Below are positions 48,404 through 59,387 of a stretch of 64,000 nt of DNA, piece after piece; positions within the stretch are counted from its first letter, which is position 1; every line of letters begins with the position of its first letter. The stretch is from contig NC_090984.1 in the NCBI RefSeq assembly GCF_041146395.1, forward strand, positions 79,681,114 through 79,745,113, given 5' to 3'. Under the pieces are notes generated by a model. That model searched no databases, was not told where the DNA came from, and worked only from the letters and a program-made list of their open reading frames with translations. The translations under genes and the position numbers were made by a program. Source of the DNA: Eulemur rufifrons. Its lineage: Eukaryota > Chordata > Mammalia > Primates > Lemuridae.

Positions 48404-48870
48404 GTATTAGTTTTTTAGGGAAGCCATAACAAAATACCTCAAACTGGTGGCTTAAATAACAGAAATTTATTGTCTCACAGTTTGGAGGCCACAAGTCGAA
48501 AAACAAATTTTTGGCAGGGTCATGCTTTTTCTAAAATCTGTAGGGGAAAATCCTTCCTTCACTCTTCCTAGGTTCAGGTGGTTTGGGGGAATTCCTCAGC
48601 TTGCAGCTGCAGCACTTCAATCTCTGCGTCCTTCATAACCTGATGTTCTCCCCTCACCCCCGCCACTCCTGTGTCTGTTTCTCTGTGTCTCTTCTCCTGT
48701 TCTTATAATGACACCTGTCATATTGGATTAAGGGCCTTGCTTCAGTGTGACCTCAACTTAATTACATATGCAACAGCTCTTTTTCCAAATAAGGTCACAA
48801 TCTGAGGTGCCATGGGTGAGGTCTTCCATATAGCATTTTTGTGGGGAGGGGACACAATTTAACCCATAAC
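48404..48870 (-). mobile_element. MaLR solo LTR (MLT1-like), antisense
   Basis: A nearly complete LTR in reverse: 'tattagttttttagggaagccataacaaaatacctcaaactggtggcttaaataacagaaatttattgtctcacagtttggagg', 'cttgcagctgcagcacttcaatctctgcgtcc', 'atgacacctgtcatattggattaagggcc', 'ccaaataaggtcacaatctgaggt' and the end 'ggggacacaatttaacccataac'. Length of about 467 bp is consistent with MLT1-class LTRs. No internal sequence flanks it. Confidence 0.88.
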
Positions 48871-49139
48871 TATGAATCTCCATTTTTTTTTTTTCCTTTT
48901 GGAAACAATTCCTTTGGGAATCTCACTTCTTCTTCCATCTGAATTACTTTCTCTTGGGTCTATTGCACAGCTATCATCCTGGGAATTTTTTCTGCTGTTA
49001 TTCTGGGAAATTCTCTGTTGGCTTTCTCCTGAATCAGATTATAAGGATCTCATAACTTCTTCTAGTGGCTTAATAGTGTCTTTTTCATGATTCACATTTG
49101 CCCTTATTAAACAGTAACAACAACAGCAGCAAAATATAG
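48871..49139. other. Unassigned DNA
   Basis: Short stretch with a T11 run near 48884-48894; nothing recognised. Confidence 0.4.
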
Positions 49140-50560
49140 AGCTCAATTGCACAATTGGAACAGGTGAAGAGAAAATTAATTAACAGTAATGTCTACAGGA
49201 AAAATTCTTTCCAAGTGCCAGCGATGAGCAAAGTAAATAGAAAGCATGGAAGAAAAATAAAGAGCCTGGGAAATAGTTCCAGAAATGGCAACATCTAGCA
49301 AAGAGAACTTTCAGAAAGACAGAACAGGAAATAAACCTAAGGTAAAACTCAAGGAACGATAGAAGGAAAGTGCCCCAAACTGCATAATGTCAAATCCTCA
49401 AACTAGAAGAACTCTCCTAATTTATAAGTAGCAATAAAAAAATTAATTCATTGTATGGTGAAATATCAGAACTCAAAAGGTGATAAGAATATCTTAAATG
49501 CTTCCAAAGACAAAATATATGTTGCAGTATAATATATTGTCAGTTATGAAGAAAACGAATTTAAAAAGTACGGTTATATACTCACCTTATCATTAAGTGT
49601 GAGATCAAAGTAAAGACATTTTTAGACTTTCAAATTATCAGAAAATTCACCAGTTACAGATAGTCTGAAAGAATTACTATATGTAGAAGATAAATGCCAG
49701 TAAATACTTATTAAAGTATTAAATATTATATTGAATAACAGAATAATGAAATAAAATACTTAATGATGGATAAAATTATTAATACCAATTAAGTCAATTT
49801 AAATAGTGGTGATTAAAAATATATTTTAATATCAAGTCCAGATAACATCAGCTTTAGAGATGGCAGTGGATAAGGGGAAGAGACCAGGGAGGACTGAAAG
49901 AATGTTAATCCTCTGTTTAGTTATGAATAAAAAATCAGATACTCATGAACTCCATTAATGTTAACATTTTTAAGAATAATCATTAGGAAAATGGAGATTA
50001 AAAACACAACTTCCAAACCATTAGAAAGGAGAGTAACAGAACAAAGTTAACATGACAAACACAAGAAGACACAAGAATGAGAAAATAAAAGAACAGAAAG
50101 CATTTTGAATAGAAAACAATAAAATGGCAACATGTATCCAAATATATAAGTCATGATGATGTGTAAATGGCCTAAAGTCACCATCACCTATTAAATACAG
50201 AGACCATCACATCTGTAAAAAGTCAACAAACTAACAACAGAAAAATAAAATCCAAATAAAGGAAATTTATGCGGGTCCTAACAAAACAAAAAGATAACAG
50301 AAAATTGAGTATAAAGGAATAAAAGTTATATCAAATGAATAAAAAATGCAAGCATAACAATACAAGAGACAAACATTTAAGGTAAAAAATTAAAGGGAGA
50401 AATGGAGAGATAAAAATAAAATTTGATGTACCTAACAACAAAGCTATGGGATACATTTGAGGAAAACTGTTTAAAGTATAAGAAGAAATTTAAAAAAAAT
50501 TATAGTTGAAAAATTTAATACATCTCCTCAGAAATCAGGAGAACAAAATGACAAAAAAAT
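49140..50560 (+). mobile_element. Probable old L1M 5'-side sequence, sense, patchy
   Basis: A-rich plus strand with phrases typical of old L1 upstream regions: 'ctgcataatgtcaaatcctcaaac', 'gagatcaaagtaaagacatttttag', 'gtctgaaagaattac', 'aatgcaagcataacaatacaagagac' and 'gaaaatttaatacatctcctcagaa'. It precedes and shares orientation with the ORF2 copy at 51034, so the two may belong to one element. Family is not certain. Confidence 0.4.
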
Positions 50561-51033
50561 TTATTTGTGATTTATTAATCAGATTCTCCTGTTAAGCTGC
50601 TTTTATTGGTTGGGTTTATAATATTCATTTTTATTAATTTTATCCTGCACATACACATGAGGTATTCTGGATAAGAGACAGATTATTATTATTATTACAT
50701 AGTAATAACTGTTTCAGTCTCCCTTGCCCCAGTCCTTGCCTCCAGGGTGAAATGGTGAAAGCCAGTTGGAACTATTCCCTACACAAGTGAAAGCTACTCC
50801 ATAAGAGAGGGATGAATAAAATGGATTTTCTCTACTTACATACAGGAGACAGACACAGCTGCTTCCTCCTTTCCTCCTGAAAGGGACAAAATCTTTTCCT
50901 CTTTGAAATCTACAGAAAGGATCCTGGGTTTTCACTTTAACCTTTTGGAATATAAATACTTCCTTCCTAAGTCCAGGTAGGTCCCAGAGTCTCTGGCTTT
51001 TATGACCTAGAGATACACTATGTTAAAAAAATG
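50561..51033. other. Unassigned DNA between L1 pieces
   Basis: A short ATT-rich tract lies near 50683-50697. The 73-codon minus-strand frame at 50714-50935 has no domain. Origin unclear. Confidence 0.4.
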
Positions 51034-51656
51034 AAAAATAGAAATCACACGATGAACTTAATAGATGCAGAAAAATTTGACAACATTCAACACCCTTTAA
51101 TGATAATAACTCTCAACAGAATAGTTATATAAGGAATTTATCTCAACATACTAAAGGTCATATATGAAAAGCTCATAGCTAATATCGTACTCAATGGTGG
51201 AAAACTGGCAGCTTTTCCTCTAAGATGAGGAACAAGATAAGAATGCCCACTCTCACTATTTCTATTTAACTGGAAGTTCAAGCCAGAGCAATTAGGCAAG
51301 AACAGAAAACAACTGGCTTCCAAATAAGAAAGATAGAAGTAAAATGATCTCTGTTTGCAGATGGCATAATCTTATATGTAGACAACACTAAAGACTACAC
51401 ACACAGACGTGTATGCACACACATACATATAAACTGTTAGAAATTGTAAACAAAATTCACTAAAGTTGCAGGATATGAAAGCAACATATAAAAATCAATT
51501 GCATTTCTGTAGACTAACAGTGAACAATCTGAGATGGAAATTAAGAAAACGACCCATTTACAATAGCTTCACAAAGAGTAAAATACTTATGAATAATCTT
51601 AACCAAGGAGATGAAAGACTTGTACACTACAAAACATTAATGAAAGAAATTAAATA
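51034..51656 (+). mobile_element. Old L1 ORF2, reverse transcriptase region, sense, part 1
   Basis: Well-ordered L1 ORF2: 'cttaatagatgcagaaaaatttgacaacattcaacacc', 'gctcatagctaatatcgtactcaatggtgg', 'gcccactctcactatttct', then the catalytic motif. The motif reads TTTGCAGATGGC at 51354-51365, giving F-A-D-G where active L1 has F-A-D-D, so the copy is dead. A CA-rich patch at 51398-51430 expanded inside the gene. The 91-codon frame at 51466-51741 is the largest ORF2 remnant and runs on into the inserted MER2. The element resumes at 51973. Confidence 0.88.
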
Positions 51657-51970
51657 TAGTTGGCTCTTCATATCTGTGGGTTTCTGCAGATTAAACCACA
51701 CGTGGATCAAAAATATTTGGCAAAAAATAATAAAAATATAGCATGAAAATAACACAAATAATGAACAATACCAGTATAATAACTAGTTCACAGCACTTAC
51801 ATTGTATTAGGTATTATAAGTAATTTACAGATGATTTAAAGTATAGAGGAGGATGTGCCATAGATTATATGCAAAAATATTTTATTTTATATAAGGGGCT
51901 TGAGCATCCACAGGATTTGGTATCTGTGGAGATGCTGGAACCAATCCCCTGAAGATACTGAGGATCACTG
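51657..51970. mobile_element. MER2-like Tigger DNA transposon, TA-flanked, 314 bp
   Basis: Non-autonomous pogo/Tigger element inserted in the L1. It begins TAGTTGGCTCTTCATATCTG (CAG changed to TAG) and ends 'ctgaggatcactg', with TA on both sides (51655-51656 and 51971-51972). The interior includes 'gcttgagcatccacaggatttggtatctgtggagatgctggaaccaatcccctg', typical of MER2. The L1 reading 'gaaattaaa' continues with 'caacacaaataaatgg' once the element is removed. Confidence 0.88.
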
Positions 51971-51972
51971 TA

Positions 51973-53399
51973 CAACACAAATAAATGGAACAACATGCTA
52001 TGTACATGGATAAGAACATTTAACATTTTTTACATGTCTATAGTACCCAAAGCTATCTATAGATTTCATGCAATTCCTATGAAAATCTTAGGAATTTTTT
52101 ACAAAAATAGAAAAAACCAATTCCACAATTCATGTAGAACAACAAAAGATTGTGAATAGCCAAAACAATCTTGAGAAAGAACCACAGAGGTGGCATTACA
52201 CTTTTTGATTTTAAAATACCTACAGAAATGTAGTAATCAAAACAGTATCATACTGGCATAAAACAGATATATAGAGACCAATAGAACAAAAATAGACATC
52301 CCAGAAATAAACCCACACATCTTTGACCAACTGGTATTCAACAGGGTATGAAGAATCCACAATGGGACAGAGGAGTCTGTAACAATTGATGTTGGGAAAC
52401 CTAAATATTCACATGCAAAAGAATGAAATTGGACCTTTATCTTACAGCATACACAAAAATAATCTCTAAATGGATTAAATATTAAAATGTTAGACCTGAA
52501 TCTATAAAACACCTAGAAGAAAAAATAAGGAAAAAACTTCATGACATTGGTCTTGACAATGAATTCTTGAATATGATACTGAAAACACAAGCAACAAAAA
52601 GCAAATATAGACAAATGAGACTCCATAAAACTAGAGAACTTCTGTAGAGCAAAGGACACAGTCAACTAAGTGAAAAGACAATTTACAGAATGGGAGAAAA
52701 TATTTGCAAACCATGTAACTGATAAGGTGTTAATATCCAAAATATATAAGAAAGTTCTATAACTCAATAGCAAAATAACCAAAATAATTAGATTTAAAAT
52801 GAGCAAAGGACTTGAGTAGGCATTCTCCAAAGAAGGCATACAAATGACCAACATGTATATGAAAAGATGTTCAGCATCACTAATCTTCAGGGATATGCAA
52901 ATGAAAAGCACAATGAAAGATCAACTCACACCTTTTAGGAAGCAATTCCCATAAAAACAAAAGATATCAAATACTGGTAAGGATGTGGAGAAAGTTGAAC
53001 CCTTCCTTGCAAACTCTTAGTGGGAATGTAAGTTGGTGTAGCTGCTATGGAAACAGTATGGAAGGTCTTCAAAAGATGAAAAGTGGAACTACTGTATGAT
53101 CCAGTAATGCCACTTCGACTATATCTAAAGGAATTGAACACATATCAAAGAGATATCTGCACCCTCATGTTCACTGCAGCATCATTCACAATATCTAAGA
53201 TTAGAGGAAAAAACTAAATGCCCGTTGATGGACAAAGGGATAAATAAAATGTATATACATACAGTGGAATGTTATTCAGTTTTAATAAAGAAGAAAATCC
53301 TGCCTTTTGGGTTAATGTAGATGATCCTGGAGGGCATTATGCTAAGTGAAATAAGCCAGTTGCATAAGGACAAATACTTCATGATTCCACTTTATGAGG
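51973..53399 (+). mobile_element. Old L1 ORF2 and 3' region, sense, part 2
   Basis: Continuation after MER2: 'aaatggaacaacatgc', 'agtacccaaagctatctatagatttcatgcaattcc', 'aatgggagaaaatatttgc', 'ctaatcttcagggatatgcaaatg', 'gtgggaatgtaagttggtgtagc', 'tgttattcagttttaataaag' and 'tgattccactttatgagg'. It stops at 53399 where a MaLR LTR begins. Diverged and frame-broken; frames of 68-91 codons on the minus strand are incidental. Confidence 0.88.
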
Positions 53400-53532
53400 T
53401 GTCTTGGTTCATTTTGTGTTGCTACAACAAAATACCCAAGGCTGGGTAATTAAAAATGAATGCAAATTTAGTAGCTCATCATTCTGTAGGCTGGGAATTC
53501 CAAGATCAAGGCATTGGTATATGGTGAGGGCC
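53400..53532 (-). mobile_element. MaLR LTR 3' half, antisense, truncated
   Basis: The plus strand TGTCTTGGTTCATTTTGTGT at 53400 is the reversed LTR terminus. It continues 'gctacaacaaaatacccaaggctgggtaatt', 'aggctgggaattccaagatcaaggca' and 'ggtgagggcc', then stops and abuts an L1 piece. Only the 3' half of the LTR is present, so the junction at about 53532 is a break or a later insertion point. Confidence 0.82.
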
Positions 53533-53735
53533 TATAATTTGAAGTCAGTTAATGTGATGTTTCCAGACTTGTTCTTTTAGGTTAGGACCGCTTTGGGTAT
53601 TTGGGATCGTATGAAATTTAGGATTGTTTTTTTTCTAGATCTGTGAAAAATGACCTTGATATTTGGATGGGAATTGCACTGAATCTACAAATCACTTTGG
53701 GCAGTATGGACATTTTAACAATGTTGAGTCTTTTT
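53533..53735 (-). mobile_element. L1 ORF2 segment joined to an L1 5' UTR
   Basis: Read on the minus strand: 'gactcaacattgttaaaatgtcc', 'gtgatttgtagattcagtgcaattccc', 'tttcacagatctagaaa', 'cctaaatttcatac', then 'ggaaacatcacattaactgacttcaaattatag'. This is about 200 bp from the middle-to-late part of ORF2. Upstream, in the L1 sense, it is fused to a complete-looking 5' UTR, with ORF1 and most of ORF2 absent. Confidence 0.82.
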
Positions 53736-54897
53736 TTTCACGTTGCCAGCGTTTTATGCTGGTTCCTTCTCATCTGGAATCTCTTTCCTCAGGGCAAAAC
53801 AGAATGCTTTGCGGTACACCTTTTCTCCTCTGGTAGGAACTCTTGTTGCTCCATGAAGAGAGGGAGAGGTCCCTGGATGGTGTGCTTGAGTTGTGCTCCA
53901 GAAGACTGACCAGGCAGGAGGGGGCAGAGGCACTGTAAGCCTGGTAGCACTGCTGCTTTCCTGCATCTCCCTGTACCCTTGTGGTCGTCACAGTCCAAGC
54001 AGGTGCTGGGGGATATTCTTCTGGAGGGGTGGGCTGGTCCCCAGGCCATTGCTGAAAACTCAGGCAGGGGCAGGGTGGGTCCCTCACCATAAAGGCAGGT
54101 GGCTGTGGGGGTGTCCTCCACCAGTGGCAGCACTGCAGTGGCATGGGCTTTCTTTCTTCCCAGGTTTGCCAGCAGCTGTGCCACTCAGGCAGTGCCGGTG
54201 GGTGCCAGGGGCTGTTGATGAGCACTCCATCTGGGTTCCGCAGCAGCAGTGTCTTGGTGGGGCTACTAGGCTGCAGCAGTTGATGCTGGGGGTGGACACA
54301 ACTCTTGTGTCCCTCGGTGGCAGTGGGGACACGTGGCACCAACTCAAGGGAGGCAAAATGGCTCCCAGCCTCCCTCCTCCCTTTCTGGCCTGGTAGGGGA
54401 AATGGGGAGGTGGCAGAAACAGAGCCGACTTCTGGACAGATGTAGTGGCCCTGGGGCTGGGACCCCTAGAATGCTGACAGCTGCAGCACCCAAAGTTCAG
54501 AAGCCAGCTGGAGCCTCCTGCCTTCTCTCTGGAGCAATGCCACCACATGGTCTCCATGCAGCTTCCTGTGTCAGTCTGGATGTCTACAGCGGTGGAGAAG
54601 TCCACCTGCAGCTCGGATTGCAATGTCTATGGGGGAGGTGTGGAGCCCTGGGATCTGGGTGTTCTCTGTCCCTTCCCCATGCGAGGGTTCCCTTCCAGGG
54701 TACCTCCTATCCTGCCAAGTGGGTCACCCCTCTTCCTTCATATTCACCTGGGGCGCCTCCCATTGCCTTTCTGTTGATTCACAATATTCTCTCCTAGGTG
54801 ATCCATCCAAAGGTGAGTATCTATTCCCGCTTTCGATCTTCTCTGAGAGAGTGGCATGTGCAGGCTGCTTCTAGTATGCATCTTGGCTCCTCCTCCT
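53736..54897 (-). mobile_element. GC-rich L1 5' UTR (promoter region), antisense to the window
   Basis: On the minus strand it starts at 54897 with GGAGGAGGAGCCAAGATGCA, the classic L1 5' end. It runs about 1.16 kb of GC-rich sequence to 'aaggaaccagcataaaacgctggcaacgtgaaaaa', which resembles the end of the L1 5' UTR just before ORF1. It is by far the most GC-rich block in the window. L1 5' UTRs drive transcription in both directions in other primates. Whether this copy retains activity is unknown. Overlapping frames of 131-190 codons on the minus strand and 154-167 on the plus strand result from its low stop density. Confidence 0.8.
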
Positions 54898-54959
54898 TAA
54901 CTACTCTTTAAAGAGCTTATTTGCATTTCATCCATTTTAATCTTTACACTGTGGCTAGA
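54898..54959. other. Unassigned spacer
   Basis: Short sequence between the L1 5' end and the L2; it would hold the target-site duplication if one exists. Confidence 0.4.
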
Positions 54960-55600
54960 GTGATTGTTTTAAAATTTACATGCTTATCTCATCTCCCTAC
55001 ATAAAAATGTTCAATGATTCCCTGTAACTTGTAGGCTAAAATTTTAAGTCCTTAACATGCTTATGAGTAGTTGATGGTACATACTACATTGCTCAAAGCA
55101 GTCTCACTTTATATTTGTTATCCTAGTGGCATAGTTGTGAGTAGTACCCCTTTCACTCACAAGTGTACATAATTTGGCCAATAAATTTTATGGTCACCCT
55201 AACTATCAGGCTCTTTATTATCTACCTTCTCCCTACCTCTTAAGCCTCATTCTGAGCTTTGCTCCTTCTCACTCTCACAGCTCCAGCTTTCTGTTCATTC
55301 CCTGGTGTATACCACACTGGCTCTCACCACAACGTATTTGCATGTGCTGTTTCCTATGCCTGAGGCTAGTTTTCTTTATTCTTTCAGATCACAAGCCGAC
55401 TACCATATTCCCTAATTAAGAATTCTGTGATCATATAAAATGTTCAGGTCTCACTATTATATGATGTATTTTTCATTTGTGCTACTTATCACCATGGTAA
55501 TTTTACATTATTTGTTTATTTTGTTAATATCTGCTTTCCCTACTAGCAACTCACTAGTGTATAAGCAACATGACAGTGCTGAATAAATAAATTTGTTAAT
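54960..55600 (+). mobile_element. L2 LINE 3' part, sense
   Basis: L2 in order: 'tggctagagtgattgttttaaaatttacatgc', 'tcaatgattccctgtaacttgtaggctaaaattttaagtcc', 'ctaccttctccctacctcttaagcctc', 'gtatttgcatgtgctgtttcctatgcctgagg', 'gtgctacttatcacc', 'gcaactcactagtgtataagcaacatgacagtgctgaataaataaa'. Highly diverged and non-coding. Confidence 0.75.
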
Positions 55601-56399
55601 TTTAATTCTTGGTACAAAATGATGAGTAAAATTAGAATTTTGTCCTTCATGCACAACATAGTTTCCATGATCAATCACTATAATCATTTTCTTGCACAAT
55701 CACTGAACTTCCTCGCCCTTTTCTTCCTTTTTCATATGTAAGTGGCAAAATTTCAACCTAGGAGAGAGCCAAATACTAATTACCAGTAGGCCTTTAGTGC
55801 CATCAGATAATATTAATAACTTACTCTCCTACCCTGATAGAAAATTGTTTTGTATCATATTCTTTCATATCATATTCTTTCAATTCTTTCATATATCCTT
55901 CCCCATTTATATCCTCAGCTGATCATTTTTCTTCCTGTTCCACTGAGAAGGGAACTTGCATGAGCTCCCTCACTATATTTACATACATCACACATGTATC
56001 TACTCTCACACTCTTATACTCTACTTTCCTCCTGTTAATATGGTTGTTTCCACGTTCGTATGTTGATTGACCCATTATTATCTACCATTTTACAGAAAAA
56101 ACTCCAAAGTGTCATCTGGACATTCTTTCTCATAAATTATTTAAATTAGGTCTTTTTATCCACCACTCTATGGAAAATACTCTTCTCAAAATCATTCTAC
56201 TTAACAAAAATGTATTGTACTTGGCTGATGGATACTCTAAATACCCTGACTTGAAAATTTCACATGTATCCCACACATTTATACAAATAAAAAATCACTA
56301 ATCATTTTCCTATTGGTAAATCCAATGGTGATTCATATCTTCATCTTGTGTGGCCTATCTGGAGTATTTAAAAGAAATGATCACTCTTTCTTCTTTGAA
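55601..56399. other. Unassigned DNA
   Basis: Contains a short duplicated phrase (TCTTTCATATCATAT/TCTTTCA, about 55861-55892). No recognised repeat family and no coding signal; some of it may be the decayed upstream end of the next L2. Confidence 0.4.
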
Positions 56400-57675
56400 A
56401 CATGTTCTTCACTTGTATTCTGAGACTCCATGTTTGCCTGGTTTTTCTCTTATCACATATGCTGCCTCTTTTCAGTCTCCTTTGCTGGTTCTTCCTAATT
56501 TCCCCAACTTCTTAATGTTTGAATGCCCAGAGCTCAGTCCTCAGACCTCTTATCATGTCTATCTATATTAAGTTCTCCAGCAATTTCCCTTAGTCACATG
56601 GCTTCTGATACTATCTGTGCTCTAATGACTCTCCAATTTATATCTCCATGTAGATGCTCTCACCTGAACTTTACACTCTCATATGGAAAAGCACACATGG
56701 CATCTCTATTGAAGATGGAATAGCCGTCTCAAAATTAACACGTCCAAAATGAAACTCTGAGTTTTCCCCTAAGCCTGTACTTCTTACAATATTTCTTTTT
56801 TCAGTAATTGTTAAATCCATCCTTCCAGTTTGCTCATGCCCAAAACATCTTTCACTCCTCTGTATTTCCTAGTTAATACCCATTCCAGTTGCCAGTCTTA
56901 CTGACCCAACTTTCAAAGCTCACGCAGAATCTAAACACACCTCATTTCCACCACTGCCTCATTGTATAAGCCACTATTGTCTCTCAACAGAAGTTTTGTA
57001 ATAGCTTCTTAACTAGTCTTTTGGTTCCATCCTTATTTTTCTGAGAATCCTTCTCTACACAGACTCTGGAGTGACCCTTTAAAAAAACATGTTATATCAT
57101 GTCGCTCTCCTGCTTAAAATCCCCATAACTTCTCTCCTTACTCAAAAGAAAAGCTAAAGTCCCCATAATGCCCTACGAGGCTCTATAAAATTTGTCCTTC
57201 CTTGTTTCCTTTCTAATGATGCCTTTTATGACTTGCTTGCTCAATCTGCTCTGGACTCACTGGCCTCCAGGTATCCCTGAACACTCTAAAATGTTCATAG
57301 CCTGTGTTTTGCTGACCAGGAGGTTTTTCTCCATTTAATAACATCACTGTCTCCTTTATTCTTCACATCTCTACTCCAGTATCAACTTATTGAGAAATAT
57401 ATTTAATCAATCATTTAAGAATAGACACGCCTCACCCCCTTCCTTATTGTTTTATGTTTCCTCAAAACAATCATTACAAGTTGCATAATACACATAATAC
57501 ATGTTAAACTTCTGTATTTATTGTCTGTTGTTCCTTTTCACCATGAAATTAGGCAATTTTTTTCTCTCTTTTTATTTTCTTTTTCACTGCTGTATTCCTC
57601 AAATTTAGAAGTGTTCTTGGTACATAGTAGAACTCAACATACTTACTGAATGAGTGAATGAATGAATAATTAATT
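56400..57675 (+). mobile_element. Long L2-type LINE copy, sense, to its 3' terminus
   Basis: A 1.3-kb L2-like copy. Order: 'cccagagctcagtcctcagacctctt', 'gactctccaatttatatctcc', 'cgtctcaaaattaacacgtccaaaatgaaactc', 'ccatccttccagtttgctcatgcc', 'ccactgcctcattgtataagccactattgtctc', 'gtaatagcttcttaactagtc', 'ctctggagtgacccttt', 'tcatgtcgctctcctgcttaaaatcccc', 'ctgctgtattcctcaaa', 'gtacatagtagaactcaacatacttactgaatgagtgaatgaatgaa'. The GAAT-type terminal repeats are the L2 3' end. Frames of 66-73 codons are not intact ORF2. Confidence 0.72.
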
Positions 57676-58555
57676 AATTAAAGTAATGTAGAGGTTTAGA
57701 TCCACTGACTGATATGGCTGGTTTAATTGATCCTAGTCCATCTCCTGTAGCTGCTATAGATTTTCCAAACACCAGGCATGTATTTTTAGTCAGGCAATTG
57801 GAAAGTCAGGTGACTTGATTGCTGAAGGCATAGGAAAAGGCTTATGTCATTTAAATATTGCAGCACTTGTCCCCAAGGGATTACTGAGAGCTAGGATAAA
57901 TTTGGAGGCAAAACCAGAAGGGAGCTAGTGTTGAGTGGACTTATACAGTAGGTCACAAAGGATAAACATTTAAACTCATTATATAAATGACAAATTACTT
58001 ACTTGCACTGTAGATATAGAATGGAATGTTATTTTATGGCATTATTGGGGAGATTTATCCAGATCTCAGTGTGTGATTTAAAACCAGTCATTTTCTGACA
58101 ATGATGTGGGAGTTCAGGATCAGGCTGACACAGATAAAGTTATGTGCCAGGACCCAGGGGGCATAAGGAGGTAGCTGGATTAATAAGTGTACCAGATTTA
58201 GGCTACTTAAATGCTGTCCCAATACTGTGCATAATGCAGGACAGGGAGTCTTTATGTCCTTTACATTCACATTTAATATACAATGGCTTATTGTGAAAAA
58301 TACATGCCTGAAAGAACAGGGTTATCAAAGTAATCCAGAAAGGTTTAATTTGAGGAGTTAATAATGCCAGTTAGCATAGTTTGCAGCAGTATATGGCTTT
58401 ATAAATAAAGCAGTCTACCAGGAATTGGATGTAAGCTATACATAGAACTTACAACTTTGTATATAGGTGTATATCATTAGACCATTTAGGTAGCAGTTTA
58501 ACAGGTTTATCAGTGTGTAATTAAGAGATTGCCTAAATATCTGAGTTATACAAGT
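57676..58555. other. Unassigned DNA
   Basis: No recognised repeat or gene; the 60-codon minus frame at 58088-58270 has no domain. Confidence 0.45.
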
Positions 58556-58556
58556 C

Positions 58557-58584
58557 ATATATATATATATATATATATATATAT
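58557..58584. repeat. (AT)14 microsatellite
   Basis: Pure alternating AT run followed by ATCTATCTCC. Confidence 0.95.
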
Positions 58585-58600
58585 CTATCTCCAAAGTGGA

Positions 58601-58692
58601 ACAAGAAAGAAAGAAGGAAAGGAGGAAAGAAAGAAAGAGAGAGAGAGAGAGAGAGGGAGGGAGGAAAGGAAGGAAAGAAACAAAGAAAGAAG
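58601..58692 (+). repeat. Polypurine tract (GAAA/GGAA/GA)n
   Basis: About 90 bases that are almost all purine on the plus strand, with GAAA, GGAA, (GA)8 and GGGAGG units. Long mirror-like purine runs can form triplex (H-) DNA. The frames that cross it (60-96 codons) are low-complexity artefacts. Confidence 0.95.
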
Positions 58693-58819
58693 CACAAATT
58701 GGAACACATGTGGGCCAGCATCTCATAAATATTTAACTAAAATCACATCTTGAAGACAGCAGTTCATACTTTTTGAATTTTGAAAAAATATCTCTTTCAA
58801 AAAAATATAGAGAAGATAG

Positions 58820-59384
58820 AGTAGAAATACAAATGGATTCAGGGAGACCAGTTAAGAGGTTATTGCATTTGTTTGGATGAAAGATGAGGTGTGCTTATAT
58901 GAAGATTGAGTTAATATGTATGGATACAATTAGACAGCTTTGAGAGATATATTATAAGATAGAATTGATCACAGTTGCTACTGGTTTCCTTAGGTGTGGT
59001 GTAGAGAGAGGGAGACCTCGTGGATGGCAGGCTTCTGATTTAAGCAATTGAATCAATGGTGGTGCCATTCACTAAGGACAGGACTTGATGAGGGCAAGTT
59101 TGTGTGTGTGTAATTATAAATTCAAAATTATAAATTCTGTATCTGAGTTTGAAATATCTGTGAGGAAGCCCATTAGAATTAGTGAATATACAGCTGGATA
59201 TATAGATTTGAAATTCTGAGGTGTCATCTAGACTTAAGATATAAATTTGAAACCCACCTGTTTATAGATACAAATTGGAGGCAGGAGAGTCAAAGAGATT
59301 TCTTATTTAAAAAAATAACCATTAGAAAAACATAAGAAAAATGGCCTAATGTCTAATACCTAGAATTGGAGTCAACATTTTTTT
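58820..59384 (-). mobile_element. L2-type LINE, antisense, part 1
   Basis: The plus strand is the reverse of the same L2-like sequence seen at 56400-57050: 'gggagaccagttaagaggttattgcatttg', 'gatgaggtgtgc', 'cagttgctactgg', 'gaaatatctgtgaggaagcccattag', 'atacagctggatatatagatttgaaattctgagg'. It continues after the DNA transposon at 59390. Confidence 0.6.
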
Positions 59385-59387
59385 TTT

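Noticed and set aside
51466..51741. 91-codon frame as a gene
   Set aside because: It is a remnant of old L1 ORF2 that runs into the inserted MER2; the upstream catalytic motif is already mutated and the frame is broken.
53770..54342. 190-codon minus-strand frame as a protein-coding gene
   Set aside because: It lies wholly in the L1 5' UTR, overlaps several other long frames on both strands, and has no recognisable domain. High GC explains the lack of stops.
58436..58753. Frames of 62-96 codons with serine/leucine or charged runs
   Set aside because: They translate the (AT)n and polypurine simple repeats.
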